Source: Polynucleobacter necessarius (GTDB lineage: Bacteria > Pseudomonadota > Gammaproteobacteria > Burkholderiales > Burkholderiaceae). From it: 64,000 nucleotides of DNA. A model generated the notes under the pieces. The model was not told the DNA's origin, ran no database searches, and saw only the letters and a program-made list of their open reading frames with translations. This document shows, piece by piece, positions 26,886 through 36,460 of the stretch (its first letter is position 1; each line of letters opens with the position of its first letter). Where the stretch lies: assembly GCF_900095175.1 (NCBI RefSeq), contig NZ_LT606946.1, forward strand, positions 1,333,417-1,397,416, read 5' to 3'. The position numbers and the translations under genes are program-made.

Positions 26886-27609
26886 TACAGAAACCACCTT
26901 TTAGTAAAGCTTCAGGTAAATACCAGGCGCGATAAAGGCCGAAGATTCCTGCGGACAATAGCAGGCCTGCAGCAATATATCTCACCCAAACATATTGCCT
27001 AAACTGCGTCAAAGCGGCTGAGAATTTAGAAATCAATAAGAGATTGGGTAAGGTGCCCAATCCAAACGCCAGCATGAGTGCGGCACCCGTCAAGACATCT
27101 CCAGACAAAAAAACTAGCGGCAAAACACTATAGACCAAGCCGCAGGGAACTAAACCCCAAACCATTCCGCTAAACCAGCGAGATGAACGACCCGTGAAAC
27201 TCCCTAAATATTTGGCCCAATAGTTAGCCATCCGTGCACCAAGCCACTTGCCGACCAATAAGGGACTATTTGATCTCTGTCGCAAAAGACGCAAGCCCAT
27301 CACCAGCAAAATCAGTGAAGTCAAAGCGAATAATGGTCGTTGAATAGGCACTACGTTTTGCTGCCACAGTACAGCGCCTACCCACCCCGCAACAGCGCCT
27401 AGCAAAACATAGGTCGTCAAACGCCCAAAGTGCATGATGAGCTGGAGATGAAAGAGCTCAGACTTGCTTTGCAATGGGATGCAGGTCGCCTCCTGCGTAT
27501 TGCCTTGGCACTCAATTGCCGCAGCTATACCGCCGCACATTAAGGCGCAATGCCATCCACTGACTAAAGCCCCCAAAAATACCGCTAGCAAAAGACTAGT
27601 AGTCAGCAT
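26878..27609 (-). CDS. SafE/DsbD-like six-helix membrane protein of the cbb3 locus
   Basis: The 243-residue protein has six to seven helices. The first helix carries GWHCALMCGG, and GLVPCGLVYSVLPL follows near residue 165. These Cys motifs identify the sulfite exporter TauE/SafE-annotated, DsbD-transmembrane-like family that sits beside cco genes in many betaproteobacteria. A role in copper delivery or redox support of oxidase assembly is likely from context, not shown. It is divergent from fnr across 81 bases. Intact. Confidence 0.78.
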   Translation of the reverse strand: MLTTSLLLAVFLGALVSGWHCALMCGGIAAAIECQGNTQEATCIPLQSKSELFHLQLIMHFGRLTTYVLLGAVAGWVGAVLWQQNVVPIQRPLFALTSLILLVMGLRLLRQRSNSPLLVGKWLGARMANYWAKYLGSFTGRSSRWFSGMVWGLVPCGLVYSVLPLVFLSGDVLTGAALMLAFGLGTLPNLLLISKFSAALTQFRQYVWVRYIAAGLLLSAGIFGLYRAWYLPEALLKGGFCIS

Positions 27610-27690
27610 TTAGGCATCCAGCGCTGCAGAGAAATATTGAAATTGCACATTATCCGAGTAGAATAAACTGAACTGGTAACTTGATCCAAT

Positions 27691-28449
27691 ATGAATTACA
27701 CCAACTCAGATGTCCCTAGTAGCAAATGCTCGGTCTGTGTATTGGGTCAGTTTTGTCTGCCAGTCGGAATCAGTCCGAGCGATATTGCCAAGATTGATAC
27801 CCTCGTCAAAGAACGTGTCCACCTAAAAAAGGGTGAAAGCCTCTACCGTCATGGAGACCCACTCTCTGCGGTGTTCAGCGTGCGTTTTGGGACTCTCAAA
27901 ACTGAATATGGCCTCGAAGATGGACGTCAACAGGTAATTGACTTTCATTTACCTGGCGAGATCTTGGGGCTGGATGGTATTGGTGAAGGTAGCTATCAAT
28001 CTGAGGCCATTGCCCTAGAGGAAAGCGAAGTCTGCATCATTCGCTATGACGCATTTGAGGATTTAGCACGCCAAATTCCAGTACTGCAAAAGCAGTTTCA
28101 CCGCATTCTAAGCCGTAAACTCACGCAAGATCAACGTCACCTACTCTCGCTCGGCAGCTTGCGTGCTGAAGAGCGTTTAGCAGCATTCTTATTGAATCTT
28201 TCTCAACGCCTAGCCGCTCGTGGCTATCAAAACAATGAATTTGATTTACGCATGAGTCGCGTAGAGATTGGTAGCTATCTGGGAATTCAGATTGAAACGG
28301 TTAGCCGCATGCTCTCACGCTTTGCTGAATCAGGCTTGATTCAAATTAAGCAGCGTCATATCAAACTGATAGATATGGATGGGCTTTATGAATTGGCCAG
28401 CATTCCCAACCCAGACCGCACACTTCAACTCAAGCCAATTAGCGCTTAA
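27691..28449 (+). CDS. fnr: FNR-type oxygen-sensing transcription regulator
   Basis: The 252-residue Crp/Fnr family protein has N-terminal Cys at 13, 16 and 22 (KCSVCVLGQFC) and a fourth at 115 (SEVC), the four ligands of the oxygen-labile [4Fe-4S] cluster. A cyclic-nucleotide-like beta roll, a dimer helix and a C-terminal helix-turn-helix (EIGSYLGIQIETVSRMLSRF) follow. The E-xx-S-R recognition pattern (ETVSRM) predicts a TTGAT-N4-ATCAA site, and such a box lies upstream of ccoN at 33721-33734. It sits inside the cbb3 locus and is intact. Confidence 0.93.
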   Translation: MNYTNSDVPSSKCSVCVLGQFCLPVGISPSDIAKIDTLVKERVHLKKGESLYRHGDPLSAVFSVRFGTLKTEYGLEDGRQQVIDFHLPGEILGLDGIGEGSYQSEAIALEESEVCIIRYDAFEDLARQIPVLQKQFHRILSRKLTQDQRHLLSLGSLRAEERLAAFLLNLSQRLAARGYQNNEFDLRMSRVEIGSYLGIQIETVSRMLSRFAESGLIQIKQRHIKLIDMDGLYELASIPNPDRTLQLKPISA

Positions 28450-28458
28450 ATACCTGGC

Positions 28459-28719
28459 TTAAATCAAGCCCTGATCTGACTCTTTACTAGTGTCCTCGCT
28501 GATGCCAGGCAGAATATAAGCAGTTAAAGCGCTCGAGAATGAGCAAAATATCCAGATGATAAAAAATCCGATGGTGTAAATACCTTCATCTGAAATATTC
28601 GGATGGTAGCCAAAGAATAACAGTTCAGAGGGATGCACAATACTGAAGAGCAAGCCTTCAGCCAGGATCGAGACCAAAAATGATGGCCACATAATCCAAA
28701 TGAATAGGCGGTACTTCAT
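28459..28719 (-). CDS. Small membrane protein of the cbb3 locus, 86 residues
   Basis: There are two hydrophobic helices (about residues 5-30 and 48-70) joined by a His/Asn-rich loop, and an acidic Ser-rich tail. The start overlaps the fixH stop by four bases, so it belongs to the cco transcript. No named family is recognised. Position suggests a lineage-specific oxidase assembly or stability factor, as inference only. Intact. Confidence 0.7.
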   Translation of the reverse strand: MKYRLFIWIMWPSFLVSILAEGLLFSIVHPSELLFFGYHPNISDEGIYTIGFFIIWIFCSFSSALTAYILPGISEDTSKESDQGLI

Positions 28720-28919
28720 TTACGATCCTGATCTACTTTAAGCTGCTCAACCTTGAGTCCACGCTTGACTACGCCATCACGAACCGGCTTATCTGAGTAA
28801 AGGTTTACAGCCAAATAAATAGTGATCACACAACCAATAGCCGCCACAGCGGGGCCGCTAATCAGTAGCCATGGCCAGAGCTGCTTAAACCAAGGCTTAT
28901 TTATTTCGTGTTCTGACAT
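28716..28919 (-). CDS. fixH: FixH/CcoH-like oxidase assembly protein, short form
   Basis: The 67-residue protein starts at the ATG at 28919, 6 bases after AGAGG. ATGs at 28925 and 28934 fall on or before that box. One membrane helix (WPWLLISGPAVAAIGCVITIYLA) is followed by a short periplasmic tail with VKRGLKVEQ. Full FixH proteins carry a larger periplasmic domain; short forms are usual in Burkholderiales. FixH associates with the copper ATPase CcoI and aids CcoN assembly. It is encoded between ccoG and the 86-residue gene. Confidence 0.75.
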   Translation of the reverse strand: MSEHEINKPWFKQLWPWLLISGPAVAAIGCVITIYLAVNLYSDKPVRDGVVKRGLKVEQLKVDQDRK

Positions 28920-28949
28920 ATTCATCCTCTCCATCTTTCGCTATCTAGC

Positions 28950-30407
28950 TTAGCGGGGAACAATAAAGCTTGATTTTTCATCGCGCGTCCTGGTAATCAA
29001 TTCATTACCCGACATCTCGTGACCAATTACATCAAAATGAATTGAGTAATTACCAGGCTCGTGCGCACCAACCGTAGTGCTTACTTTAACCGGAATCAGC
29101 AGATTACTGGCAGGGCCCACTTCAATTTCAGTAACAACTTGTCCCTGGGAATTGAGGATTTTTAAATCATCTAGGCCCGCTGCTTTTACCTGAACATTCA
29201 TATTATTTTCTGAGGCATTCATGATCTGAATACGGTAGATATTCTCTATCCGAACCCCATCCACCTCGCGAGCTAGTGCGCCACGGTCCCGCATCACATC
29301 CACTCGTAATGGGTTTCGGGTAACTAAAGAAATCAAGAAAGCGCTAGTAAGCACCGTAATGAAAGCGGTATAAATCAACACGCGAGGACGCAAGATATGG
29401 CGTATCGCACTTTGGTTAGTCTCTTTTTCTTCAATGGCTCGCTCAGTCGTATACCGAATTAAGCCTTTTGGATAATCCACCTTCTCCATCACTTGATCGC
29501 AAGCATCAATACATGCCCCGCAACCAATACACATGTACTGAAGGCCATCACGAATATCAATACCAGTTGGGCAGACTTGTACGCAAATACTGCAATCAAC
29601 ACAATCACCTAAGCCCAAGGTCGTATGATCAACTGACTTACTGCGACTCCCTCTTGGCTCGCCACGCACTTTATCGTAGGTCACCAGGAAGGTGTCTTTA
29701 TCCACCATCACGCTCTGAAAGCGTGCATATGGGCACATGTATTTACAGACTTGCTCGCGCATGAAGCCAGCATTACCCCAAGTTGCAAAGCTATAAAAAC
29801 ATAGCCAGAAGGTTTGCCATGGGCCAAGCGAAAAATGCAGAATAGCAGTACCTAAGGTTTCAATTGGGGTGAAGTAGCCAGTAAAGGTAAAGCCAGTCCA
29901 GAAGGCGATCAGGAGCCACAAGAAATGCTTGGTAATTTTGAGGCGCCACTTACGAATACTCCAAGGCCATTCCTCTCCATCCAAACGAATACGCGCGAAT
30001 CGGTCACCTTCGACCTTGCGCTCGATCCACATAAAGATTTCGGTGTAAACAGTTTGTGGACAAGCGTAACCACAAAATAAACGGCCAGCAATTGCAGTAA
30101 AGAGGAATAGCGCAAGCGCGGAAAGAATTAATAGGAGCGTGAGATAGATCACATCCTGTGGCCATAGTACGACGCCAAAAATGTAAAACTTACGCTGAGT
30201 TAGATCAAACAGAACTGCTTGACGACCATTCCAGCTAATCCATGGAAGACCATAAAATAATATTTGCGTCGCAAATACTAAGATAAAACGCCAGCGGGCG
30301 AATAGTCCAGTAACAGAGCGTGGGTAAATCTTTCGCCGGACCTCATAAAGAGATTCCTCGATAACATCTATAGGAATGGGCTTCCCAACCGGCGAATTAT
30401 CTGACAC
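28950..30407 (-). CDS. ccoG: Cytochrome c oxidase accessory protein CcoG
   Basis: The 485-residue membrane ferredoxin-like protein has several N-terminal helices and an early FCGYACPQTVY motif. Two 4Fe-4S sets are seen, CVDCSICVQVCP and CIGCGACIDACD. A C-terminal Ig-like periplasmic domain ends the protein. CcoG is a cupric reductase that feeds Cu(I) to cbb3 oxidase assembly. It lies 3 bases after ccoP in the order ccoNOQPGH. Intact. Confidence 0.94.
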   Translation of the reverse strand: MSDNSPVGKPIPIDVIEESLYEVRRKIYPRSVTGLFARWRFILVFATQILFYGLPWISWNGRQAVLFDLTQRKFYIFGVVLWPQDVIYLTLLLILSALALFLFTAIAGRLFCGYACPQTVYTEIFMWIERKVEGDRFARIRLDGEEWPWSIRKWRLKITKHFLWLLIAFWTGFTFTGYFTPIETLGTAILHFSLGPWQTFWLCFYSFATWGNAGFMREQVCKYMCPYARFQSVMVDKDTFLVTYDKVRGEPRGSRSKSVDHTTLGLGDCVDCSICVQVCPTGIDIRDGLQYMCIGCGACIDACDQVMEKVDYPKGLIRYTTERAIEEKETNQSAIRHILRPRVLIYTAFITVLTSAFLISLVTRNPLRVDVMRDRGALAREVDGVRIENIYRIQIMNASENNMNVQVKAAGLDDLKILNSQGQVVTEIEVGPASNLLIPVKVSTTVGAHEPGNYSIHFDVIGHEMSGNELITRTRDEKSSFIVPR

Positions 30408-30410
30408 TGA

Positions 30411-31334
30411 TTACTTAGCTGCCGCAGTCTTATTGTTAGATAAACCCCAAACATAAGCTGTCAAGAGATGAATCTTTTCTGGACTCAACACTTTATCTTG
30501 GGAAGGCATCATCGCCATACGACCCTTAGTGATAGTCTCAACTATCGCTGCCTCTGAACCACCATACAACCAGGTTTTATCAGTCAAGTTAGGAGCACCT
30601 AAAACAATATTACCTTTGCCATCCGCACCGTGACAGGCTACGCAATTTGCTTTAAATACTTCTGCGCCACGAGCAGCTTTCAAATCATCCGACGATAAAC
30701 CTGAAAGGCTACGTACATAGTTAGCTACATCCACGATTTGCTTACTATCAAGCTGTGGGAATGGAGGCATTACACCAGCGCGACCATTAATCAATGTAGT
30801 TTTGATATTTTCTGGGGAACCGCCATAGAGCCAGTCCTTGTCAGTTAAATTCGGGAAGCCTTTTGCACCACCCGCATCTGAACCATGACACTGAGCGCAG
30901 GAATTCAAGAGCAAACGTTGACCCATCTCGCGCGCTTTTGGATCAACAGCAACTTGCTCAATATCCATCTTCACGTATTTCGCGTAGACCGGCTTCAATT
31001 CATCATTAGCCTCTGTCATAGAGCTCATCAGAGCACCATCAGTGGAGTACCCCACCACGCCTGGATATGAACCCAAACCAGGGAACAGAACTAAATAAAC
31101 CAATCCAAAGATACAAGAGAGCAAGAACATCCACATCCACCAACGTGGTAGTGGATTATTGAGTTCACGCAAGTTGCCATCCCAAACATGACCAGTATCT
31201 GCCACTGCGCCATCAGCCGTATGAACAACTTTAGTCTTACGCTGAGAAAACAAGAGCCAGATACACCAAACAATACCGACTAATGAAACAAGCGCGATGT
31301 AATTACTCCAACCGCTATTAAAAAAGTCACTCAT
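30411..31334 (-). CDS. ccoP: cbb3 oxidase subunit III, dihaem cytochrome c
   Basis: The 307-residue subunit has an N-terminal membrane anchor (two helices, about 10-30 and 65-85) followed by two class I cytochrome c domains with CAQCH and CVACH haem motifs. It accepts electrons from soluble cytochrome c and passes them to CcoO. Each domain ends in a Met-containing axial-ligand region (GVMPPFPQ, AMMPSQ). The start overlaps the ccoQ stop (TCAT, 31331-31334). Intact; it needs the ccm system encoded at 41.8-47.5 kb. Confidence 0.95.
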   Translation of the reverse strand: MSDFFNSGWSNYIALVSLVGIVWCIWLLFSQRKTKVVHTADGAVADTGHVWDGNLRELNNPLPRWWMWMFLLSCIFGLVYLVLFPGLGSYPGVVGYSTDGALMSSMTEANDELKPVYAKYVKMDIEQVAVDPKAREMGQRLLLNSCAQCHGSDAGGAKGFPNLTDKDWLYGGSPENIKTTLINGRAGVMPPFPQLDSKQIVDVANYVRSLSGLSSDDLKAARGAEVFKANCVACHGADGKGNIVLGAPNLTDKTWLYGGSEAAIVETITKGRMAMMPSQDKVLSPEKIHLLTAYVWGLSNNKTAAAK

Positions 31335-31498
31335 GATTTGTCCTTACTAAATTCATCTGGAAGATCAAATGGAAGCTCTGCCGACTCTTCATTGGCTGAC
31401 TTTCTGCCAGGCGACCAAGCCCACCAAACAATCCCAACGAAGAAGACGAGTCCAATTACTGTTGAAAAAGCGGAGAGATAAGCTGTGATCTGTTCCAT
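31331..31498 (-). CDS. ccoQ: cbb3 oxidase subunit CcoQ
   Basis: The 55-residue single-helix protein MEQITAYLSAFSTVIG ... VWWAWSPGRK has an acidic tail, the typical CcoQ layout. CcoQ stabilises the complex. It starts at ATG 31498, 36 bases downstream of the ccoO stop, and overlaps ccoP by four bases. Confidence 0.9.
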   Translation of the reverse strand: MEQITAYLSAFSTVIGLVFFVGIVWWAWSPGRKSANEESAELPFDLPDEFSKDKS

Positions 31499-31534
31499 TT
31501 GATTTATATAGTTTTAAATTAATAACCTTGGTGA

Positions 31535-32185
31535 TTACTTCGCTACCACTTCATCAACCATGATGTAGCGACGATTGACACCCAAACCTTGTAGGTAAGC
31601 AATCAAAGCATCTTCTTCGGTCTTGCCTTCCAACTCCTTAGGAGCTTCTGCAATCATTTCATCGGTGTAAGGAACACCCAAACGACGCATTGCAACCATA
31701 TGAGACTGAATTGAGGAGGTTTCAGCAGCATTTTTCTGCAACCAAGGATATCCAGGCATATTGGACTCAGGAACCACATCACGCGGATTGCGCAGGTGAA
31801 TACGATGCCAATCATCAGAATAACGAGCACCAACACGAGCTAAATCAGGACCGATACGCTTACTACCCCACAAGAATGGATGATCAAATACTGACTCACC
31901 AGCTAAGGAATAAGGACCGTAACGCTCGACTTCAGAACGCAGTGTACGAATCTGTTGTGAGTGGCAACCAACACAACCTTCGCGCTGATATACGTCACGA
32001 CCAGCTAAACGTAATGCTGTATATGGCGCTACGCCAGGACTCGGTTCAGTTGTCGTGCGCTGAAAGAACAATGGAACAATTTGCACCAAGCCAGCAATCG
32101 AAACCACAATAATCGTGGCAATAATTAACCAACCAACGTTTTTCTCAAGCGTTCCGTGGGAAAAGAATTTATTTTCGTTAGACAT
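31535..32185 (-). CDS. ccoO: cbb3 oxidase subunit II, monohaem cytochrome c
   Basis: The 216-residue subunit has one N-terminal helix (about 20-40), the haem motif CVGCHSQQ near residue 77, and the axial Met region ESNMPGYPW. It transfers electrons from CcoP to CcoN. Its start lies 11 bases after ccoN. Intact. Confidence 0.95.
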   Translation of the reverse strand: MSNENKFFSHGTLEKNVGWLIIATIIVVSIAGLVQIVPLFFQRTTTEPSPGVAPYTALRLAGRDVYQREGCVGCHSQQIRTLRSEVERYGPYSLAGESVFDHPFLWGSKRIGPDLARVGARYSDDWHRIHLRNPRDVVPESNMPGYPWLQKNAAETSSIQSHMVAMRRLGVPYTDEMIAEAPKELEGKTEEDALIAYLQGLGVNRRYIMVDEVVAK

Positions 32186-32196
32186 TTTTCTTCCCC

Positions 32197-33672
32197 TTAG
32201 TGAGCAATTGCAGATGTTTGTGGAATTGGGGCATTCACGAATGTCTTACCAATCACTGTCTTGTAAACGTTGTATGCCATCAAGAACATGCCACTCAAGT
32301 AACAGAGGCCACCTAATAAACGAATTACGTAGAAGGGGAATGTTGCTTTTACAGATTCAACGAAGCTGTATGTCAAAGTTCCGTCTGGCTCAAAAGCCCT
32401 CCACATCAGACCTTGCATCACTCCAGCAACCCACATCGCAGCGATATACAGAACAACACCGATCGTAGCGATCCAGAAATGCACTTCAATTAAGGGTGTG
32501 CTGTACATATCCTTTTGACCAACTAAACGTGGGATCAGATAGTACAAAGAGCCGATCGTAATCATGGCAACCCAACCAAGAGCGCCTGAGTGAACGTGGC
32601 CAATAGTCCAGTCTGTGTAATGGGACAAACTATTCACAGTCTTGATCGACATCATTGAGCCTTCAAACGTAGACATACCGTAGAAAGACAGTGCTACTAC
32701 CAAGAACTTCAAAATTGGATCGGTGCGCAATTTAAACCAAGCGCCAGATAAAGTCATGATGCCGTTAATCATGCCGCCCCATGATGGAGCCAATAAAATA
32801 ATGGAGAACACGGTTCCCAATGACTGAGTCCAGTCTGGCAGGGAAGTATGTTGTAAATGGTGAGGACCCGCCCACATGTATGTGAAGTTCAAAGCCCAGA
32901 AGTGAACGATGGACAAACGATATGAGTAGATTGGACGCTCTGCTTGCTTAGGAATGGAGTAGTACATCATGCCCAAGAAGCTGGTAGTTAAGAAGAAGCC
33001 AACTGCATTATGGCCATACCACCACTGAACCATGGCATCTTGTACGCCTGCATAAGCAGAATAAGACTTCCACATCGTGGCTGGCATCTCTAAATTATTA
33101 AAGATATGCAAAATAGCAATGGTAAGAATGTACGCACCGAAGAACCAGTTAGAAACATAAATATGCTTCGTTTTGCGTTTCATGATGGTGCCGAAAAACA
33201 CTACTGCATAGGCAACCCAAACTAAAGTAATGAGGATGTCAATTGGCCACTCAAGCTCTGCGTATTCCTTAGAGGTTGAGATACCTAAAGGCAAGGTTAC
33301 TGCGGCCAATACGATAACGAGTTGCCAACCCCAGAAAGTGAAGGCAGCTAGCTTGTCACAAAAAAGTCGCGCCTGACAGGTGCGCTGCACAATGTAATAA
33401 GACGTTGCAAATAAGGCCGATCCACCGAATGCGAAAATTACCGCATTGGTATGCAAAGGACGTAAACGACCATAGCTTAACCAAGGGATATTGAGTGTGA
33501 TATCAGGCCAAATAAGTTGCGCAGCGAGGACAACCCCCACCAGCATGCCCACAATTCCCCAAAGTACCGTAACGATGGCAAATTGGCTGACAACCTTGTA
33601 ATTGAAGGTATCTTGATTGCTCCCCACGGTAATTCCCATGGCCTCTCTTTTTTTGTGGCCAAACAGCGACAT
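32197..33672 (-). CDS. ccoN: cbb3 oxidase catalytic subunit I
   Basis: The 491-residue, about 12-helix haem-copper oxidase subunit is the oxygen-reducing core. Metal-ligand helices are visible in [31 protein letters not shown] and [11 protein letters not shown]. It heads the ccoNOQP unit. The ATG at 33672 lies 14 bases after the start point predicted from the FNR-type promoter. The high-affinity oxidase implies life at low oxygen. No lesion was seen. Confidence 0.95.
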   Translation of the reverse strand: MSLFGHKKREAMGITVGSNQDTFNYKVVSQFAIVTVLWGIVGMLVGVVLAAQLIWPDITLNIPWLSYGRLRPLHTNAVIFAFGGSALFATSYYIVQRTCQARLFCDKLAAFTFWGWQLVIVLAAVTLPLGISTSKEYAELEWPIDILITLVWVAYAVVFFGTIMKRKTKHIYVSNWFFGAYILTIAILHIFNNLEMPATMWKSYSAYAGVQDAMVQWWYGHNAVGFFLTTSFLGMMYYSIPKQAERPIYSYRLSIVHFWALNFTYMWAGPHHLQHTSLPDWTQSLGTVFSIILLAPSWGGMINGIMTLSGAWFKLRTDPILKFLVVALSFYGMSTFEGSMMSIKTVNSLSHYTDWTIGHVHSGALGWVAMITIGSLYYLIPRLVGQKDMYSTPLIEVHFWIATIGVVLYIAAMWVAGVMQGLMWRAFEPDGTLTYSFVESVKATFPFYVIRLLGGLCYLSGMFLMAYNVYKTVIGKTFVNAPIPQTSAIAH

Positions 33673-33692
33673 AATCCAAATAGACTGAGGTC

Positions 33693-33734
33693 ATTATCAA
33701 AGTAAGGCAGAGAGCGTGTTTTGATCTATGTCAA
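33693..33734 (-). promoter_or_regulatory. FNR-activated class II promoter of ccoNOQP
   Basis: Read on the minus strand, TTGACATAGATCAA (33734 to 33721) matches TTGAT-N4-ATCAA in nine of ten positions. Exactly 22 bases later stands GATAAT (33698-33693), a good -10 box. This is the spacing that centres FNR at -41.5, the class II position. The predicted start is about 33686, leaving a 14-base leader before the ATG at 33672. The cognate regulator is encoded at 27691 in the same locus. Confidence 0.8.
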
Positions 33735-33813
33735 AAAGGATGCTTGCATTTACGATTTACAGAAACTGCTGTATTAAGGCGTAATTGCTAACTAATAAAT
33801 AAAGATTTTTTAG

Positions 33814-33984
33814 TTAGCTATCACTAACATTTTTAGATTTAGGCGTATCGTCATCCATCAAAATCGCCTCACCCGGCCCCTCTAGATCATCAAACTGACC
33901 TGCCTTCACAGACCAGAAGAAAATCCAGGCCAAAAGACCAATTAAGAGCAATGAAATGGGGATTAAGAGAAAAAGGCTTTCCAT
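33814..33984 (-). CDS. ccoS: cbb3 oxidase maturation protein CcoS
   Basis: The 56-residue protein has one N-terminal helix (MESLFLLIPISLLLIG), then FFWSVKAGQFDDLEGPG, the diagnostic CcoS motif, and an acidic tail. CcoS is needed for cofactor insertion into CcoN. It starts at ATG 33984, 9 bases after the ccoI stop, making a ccoIS unit upstream of ccoN. Confidence 0.92.
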   Translation of the reverse strand: MESLFLLIPISLLLIGLLAWIFFWSVKAGQFDDLEGPGEAILMDDDTPKSKNVSDS

Positions 33985-33993
33985 CCCTGTAGT

Positions 33994-36432
33994 CTAGGCC
34001 TTTCTGAGTCGCCAGGCATTTAATGTGACTGCCAGGGAAGATAAGGACATGCCGATACCCGCAATCCACGGATTGGCCCAACCCATCATCGCCGCCGGAA
34101 TGGCCAAGAGGTTGTACACCAAGGCCCAAATCAAGTTTTCTTTAATAATCATTTGGGTTTTATCTGCCAGCAATAGGGACTTAGCTAAAGGCGCTAAGGA
34201 GCTCGCCGTCAAAATTGCATCCGCACCCGCAGTGGCGAGCGGCGCGCCTGCACCGACTGCAATCGAAACATCTGCTTTTGCTAATAGAGGTGCATCGTTA
34301 ATGCCATCGCCAATCGCCCAAACAAAATGGCCTTCTTTTTGCAAACGCCCAATGTAGTGATATTTATCTTCTGGTGAGCAAGCGCCTTGGAAGTGATCAA
34401 TCCCAACGTGATGAGCCCACCATGACACTGTTGCAGGATCATCTCCAGAAACCAAATGCACGGTGATCTTGCGAGATTTTGCGGCAGCTAATAATTTCTC
34501 AAGTCCCGCTCTCGGTGTATCTAAGAATAAAAAGCTTGCAATCAATCCTTTGTTATCAGCCAGATGCACTTGTCCATATTGCCCTTCTTGTGCAATCTGT
34601 TGAGCGCCTACCCATGCCGCACTTCCCAATCGGTATAAACCTGAGCTCAAGCCTTTACCCAATTGATTGATAACGGGCTCAGGTAAGTTTTTCAATGGGC
34701 AATTTTCAGTTTCAGCTGCACGCAATAATGAAAGTGCCAGAGGATGTTTTTGCCCAGCCTCCATCGATGCAGCAATACCAAGTACATCTTCTCTAGAAAA
34801 CTCTGAGCGCGCAATCAGCACCTCTTTTAATTCTGGCTGCCCCATGGTGAGGGTGCCAGTCTTATCCAACACCAAGTCGGTAGCTTTGACTAAACCTTCT
34901 AGGACATGGCCGCGCACAATTAATAAACCCAATTTGGTTACCGCACCTTGGGCCGCAGCCATGGCGGTTGGGACAGCCAGCGATAAAGCGCATGGACAAC
35001 TGGCAACGAGTACCGAGACTAAAACTGTCCATGCTCTACTGGGATCGAAATACCACCAAATTGCTGAAGATAGAAATGCTGCGATTAACAAGAAGCCAAC
35101 AAAATATCCAGCCCATTTTTCTGCTAAACTGACCATGATGGGTTTAGCTTGTAACGCTTGGTCCAGTAATGAGGCAATGCCTGCGATACGAGTAGATTGA
35201 CCAACTGCATCAATTCTCATGAGCATGGGATTCAAAATATTATGTGTACCTGCATACACACGATCACCAATCTTTTTATCAATGGGTTTTGATTCACCAG
35301 TCAGCAGTGACTCATCTAAAGCACTCTCACACTCAATCAAAATGCCATCGGCTGGGACCACATCACCAGGTGGAACACGAAGCACCTCACCAGGGTTGCA
35401 ATTAATGACTGGAACAATCTCTACTTGCTGAGATGCGGGATAGTTCGGCACTCTCTCGCAGGTCGCAGGCAACTGTTTTGCTAAAGCCTCTGCACCACCC
35501 TGCGCATCTTGACGTGCTAATAACTCCACATAGCGTGCCGCTAAGATGAAGACGACAAACATGGTGATGGAGTCAAAGTAACCTTGGCCTGAGCCAGTGG
35601 CAAGGTTCATGGTACCCGCAGAAAATGCTAGAGCTAAGGCTAGGGCAATAGGGACGTCCATACCCAACACATGCGTCTGACGAAATGAGGCAATACTTCG
35701 CCATGCAGCCTGAAAAATTGGACCAGCTGAATAAACCATCACTGGAACAGTAAGAGCCCAACTAGTCCAACCTAGTAAGAGATCATACTCAGCGGTAATA
35801 TCACTATCACCAACGTATGTTGGCCAGGCATACATCATGACTTGCATCATGCCTAATAAAGCAACTCCAAGTCGGGTGAGTAATTGACGACGTTCTTTCT
35901 TGGATTTTTCAATTGAGAGCGAAGGTTCAAATGGCCAAGCCTCATAACCAATGCGTTCCACTTCAAATAGCAAACGCGCTAAGCTCGTTTGCTCAGGAGA
36001 GAACTCTGCCTTGACCTTTTGACTTACGTAATTAATCTGCACATCTTTCACACCAGGAATGCGCCTGAGATGTTGCTCACATAACCACACACAAGCAGCA
36101 CAGCGAATCTTCTCAAGTCGTAAAGTCGTTTCTAGATTACCCTCCTCACCACTGGATCGAGTGTATCTTCCCAACAAAGAGGGATCGTCATAAGGAGTAA
36201 GGCTCTCTGGAATTTCATTGGAAGCAAGGTAAGCGGCAGGCTTATCGCTTGACTGTGCACGACGTGCGTAGAACACTTCCAAACCTTCACCATGAATAGT
36301 TTGCGCAATTGCCATACAGCCAGCACAACAGAATTTTCTATTGATGCCACCTAACTCAATCTCATAAGAGTCGTTTGGAAGAATAAAACTTCCACAGTGA
36401 TAGCAGCTATTAGTTGGCATGCTAGAGCTCAT
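33994..36432 (-). CDS. ccoI: Copper-translocating P1B-type ATPase CcoI
   Basis: The 812-residue inner-membrane copper ATPase supplies copper for the oxidase. The N-terminal Cys-rich segment (CYHCGS, KFCCAGCMAI) precedes a heavy-metal domain with IRCAACVWLCEQHL. About eight helices follow, with the transport motif SCPCALSLA, the phosphorylation site LDKTGTLTMG, and the hinge GDGINDAPLLAKAD. The CPC motif and N-terminal Cys-rich domain mark the CcoI/FixI group. Intact and uninterrupted. Confidence 0.94.
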   Translation of the reverse strand: MSSSMPTNSCYHCGSFILPNDSYEIELGGINRKFCCAGCMAIAQTIHGEGLEVFYARRAQSSDKPAAYLASNEIPESLTPYDDPSLLGRYTRSSGEEGNLETTLRLEKIRCAACVWLCEQHLRRIPGVKDVQINYVSQKVKAEFSPEQTSLARLLFEVERIGYEAWPFEPSLSIEKSKKERRQLLTRLGVALLGMMQVMMYAWPTYVGDSDITAEYDLLLGWTSWALTVPVMVYSAGPIFQAAWRSIASFRQTHVLGMDVPIALALALAFSAGTMNLATGSGQGYFDSITMFVVFILAARYVELLARQDAQGGAEALAKQLPATCERVPNYPASQQVEIVPVINCNPGEVLRVPPGDVVPADGILIECESALDESLLTGESKPIDKKIGDRVYAGTHNILNPMLMRIDAVGQSTRIAGIASLLDQALQAKPIMVSLAEKWAGYFVGFLLIAAFLSSAIWWYFDPSRAWTVLVSVLVASCPCALSLAVPTAMAAAQGAVTKLGLLIVRGHVLEGLVKATDLVLDKTGTLTMGQPELKEVLIARSEFSREDVLGIAASMEAGQKHPLALSLLRAAETENCPLKNLPEPVINQLGKGLSSGLYRLGSAAWVGAQQIAQEGQYGQVHLADNKGLIASFLFLDTPRAGLEKLLAAAKSRKITVHLVSGDDPATVSWWAHHVGIDHFQGACSPEDKYHYIGRLQKEGHFVWAIGDGINDAPLLAKADVSIAVGAGAPLATAGADAILTASSLAPLAKSLLLADKTQMIIKENLIWALVYNLLAIPAAMMGWANPWIAGIGMSLSSLAVTLNAWRLRKA

Positions 36433-36460
36433 GAATGCGCCATTAATTGCGATTGAGGGA

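Noticed and set aside
33787-33818. 9-bp inverted repeat GCTAACTAA / TTAGTTAGC with a 14-base AT-rich loop at the end of ccoS
   Set aside because: Too AT-rich and too widely spaced to call a terminator or operator with confidence; chance cannot be excluded.
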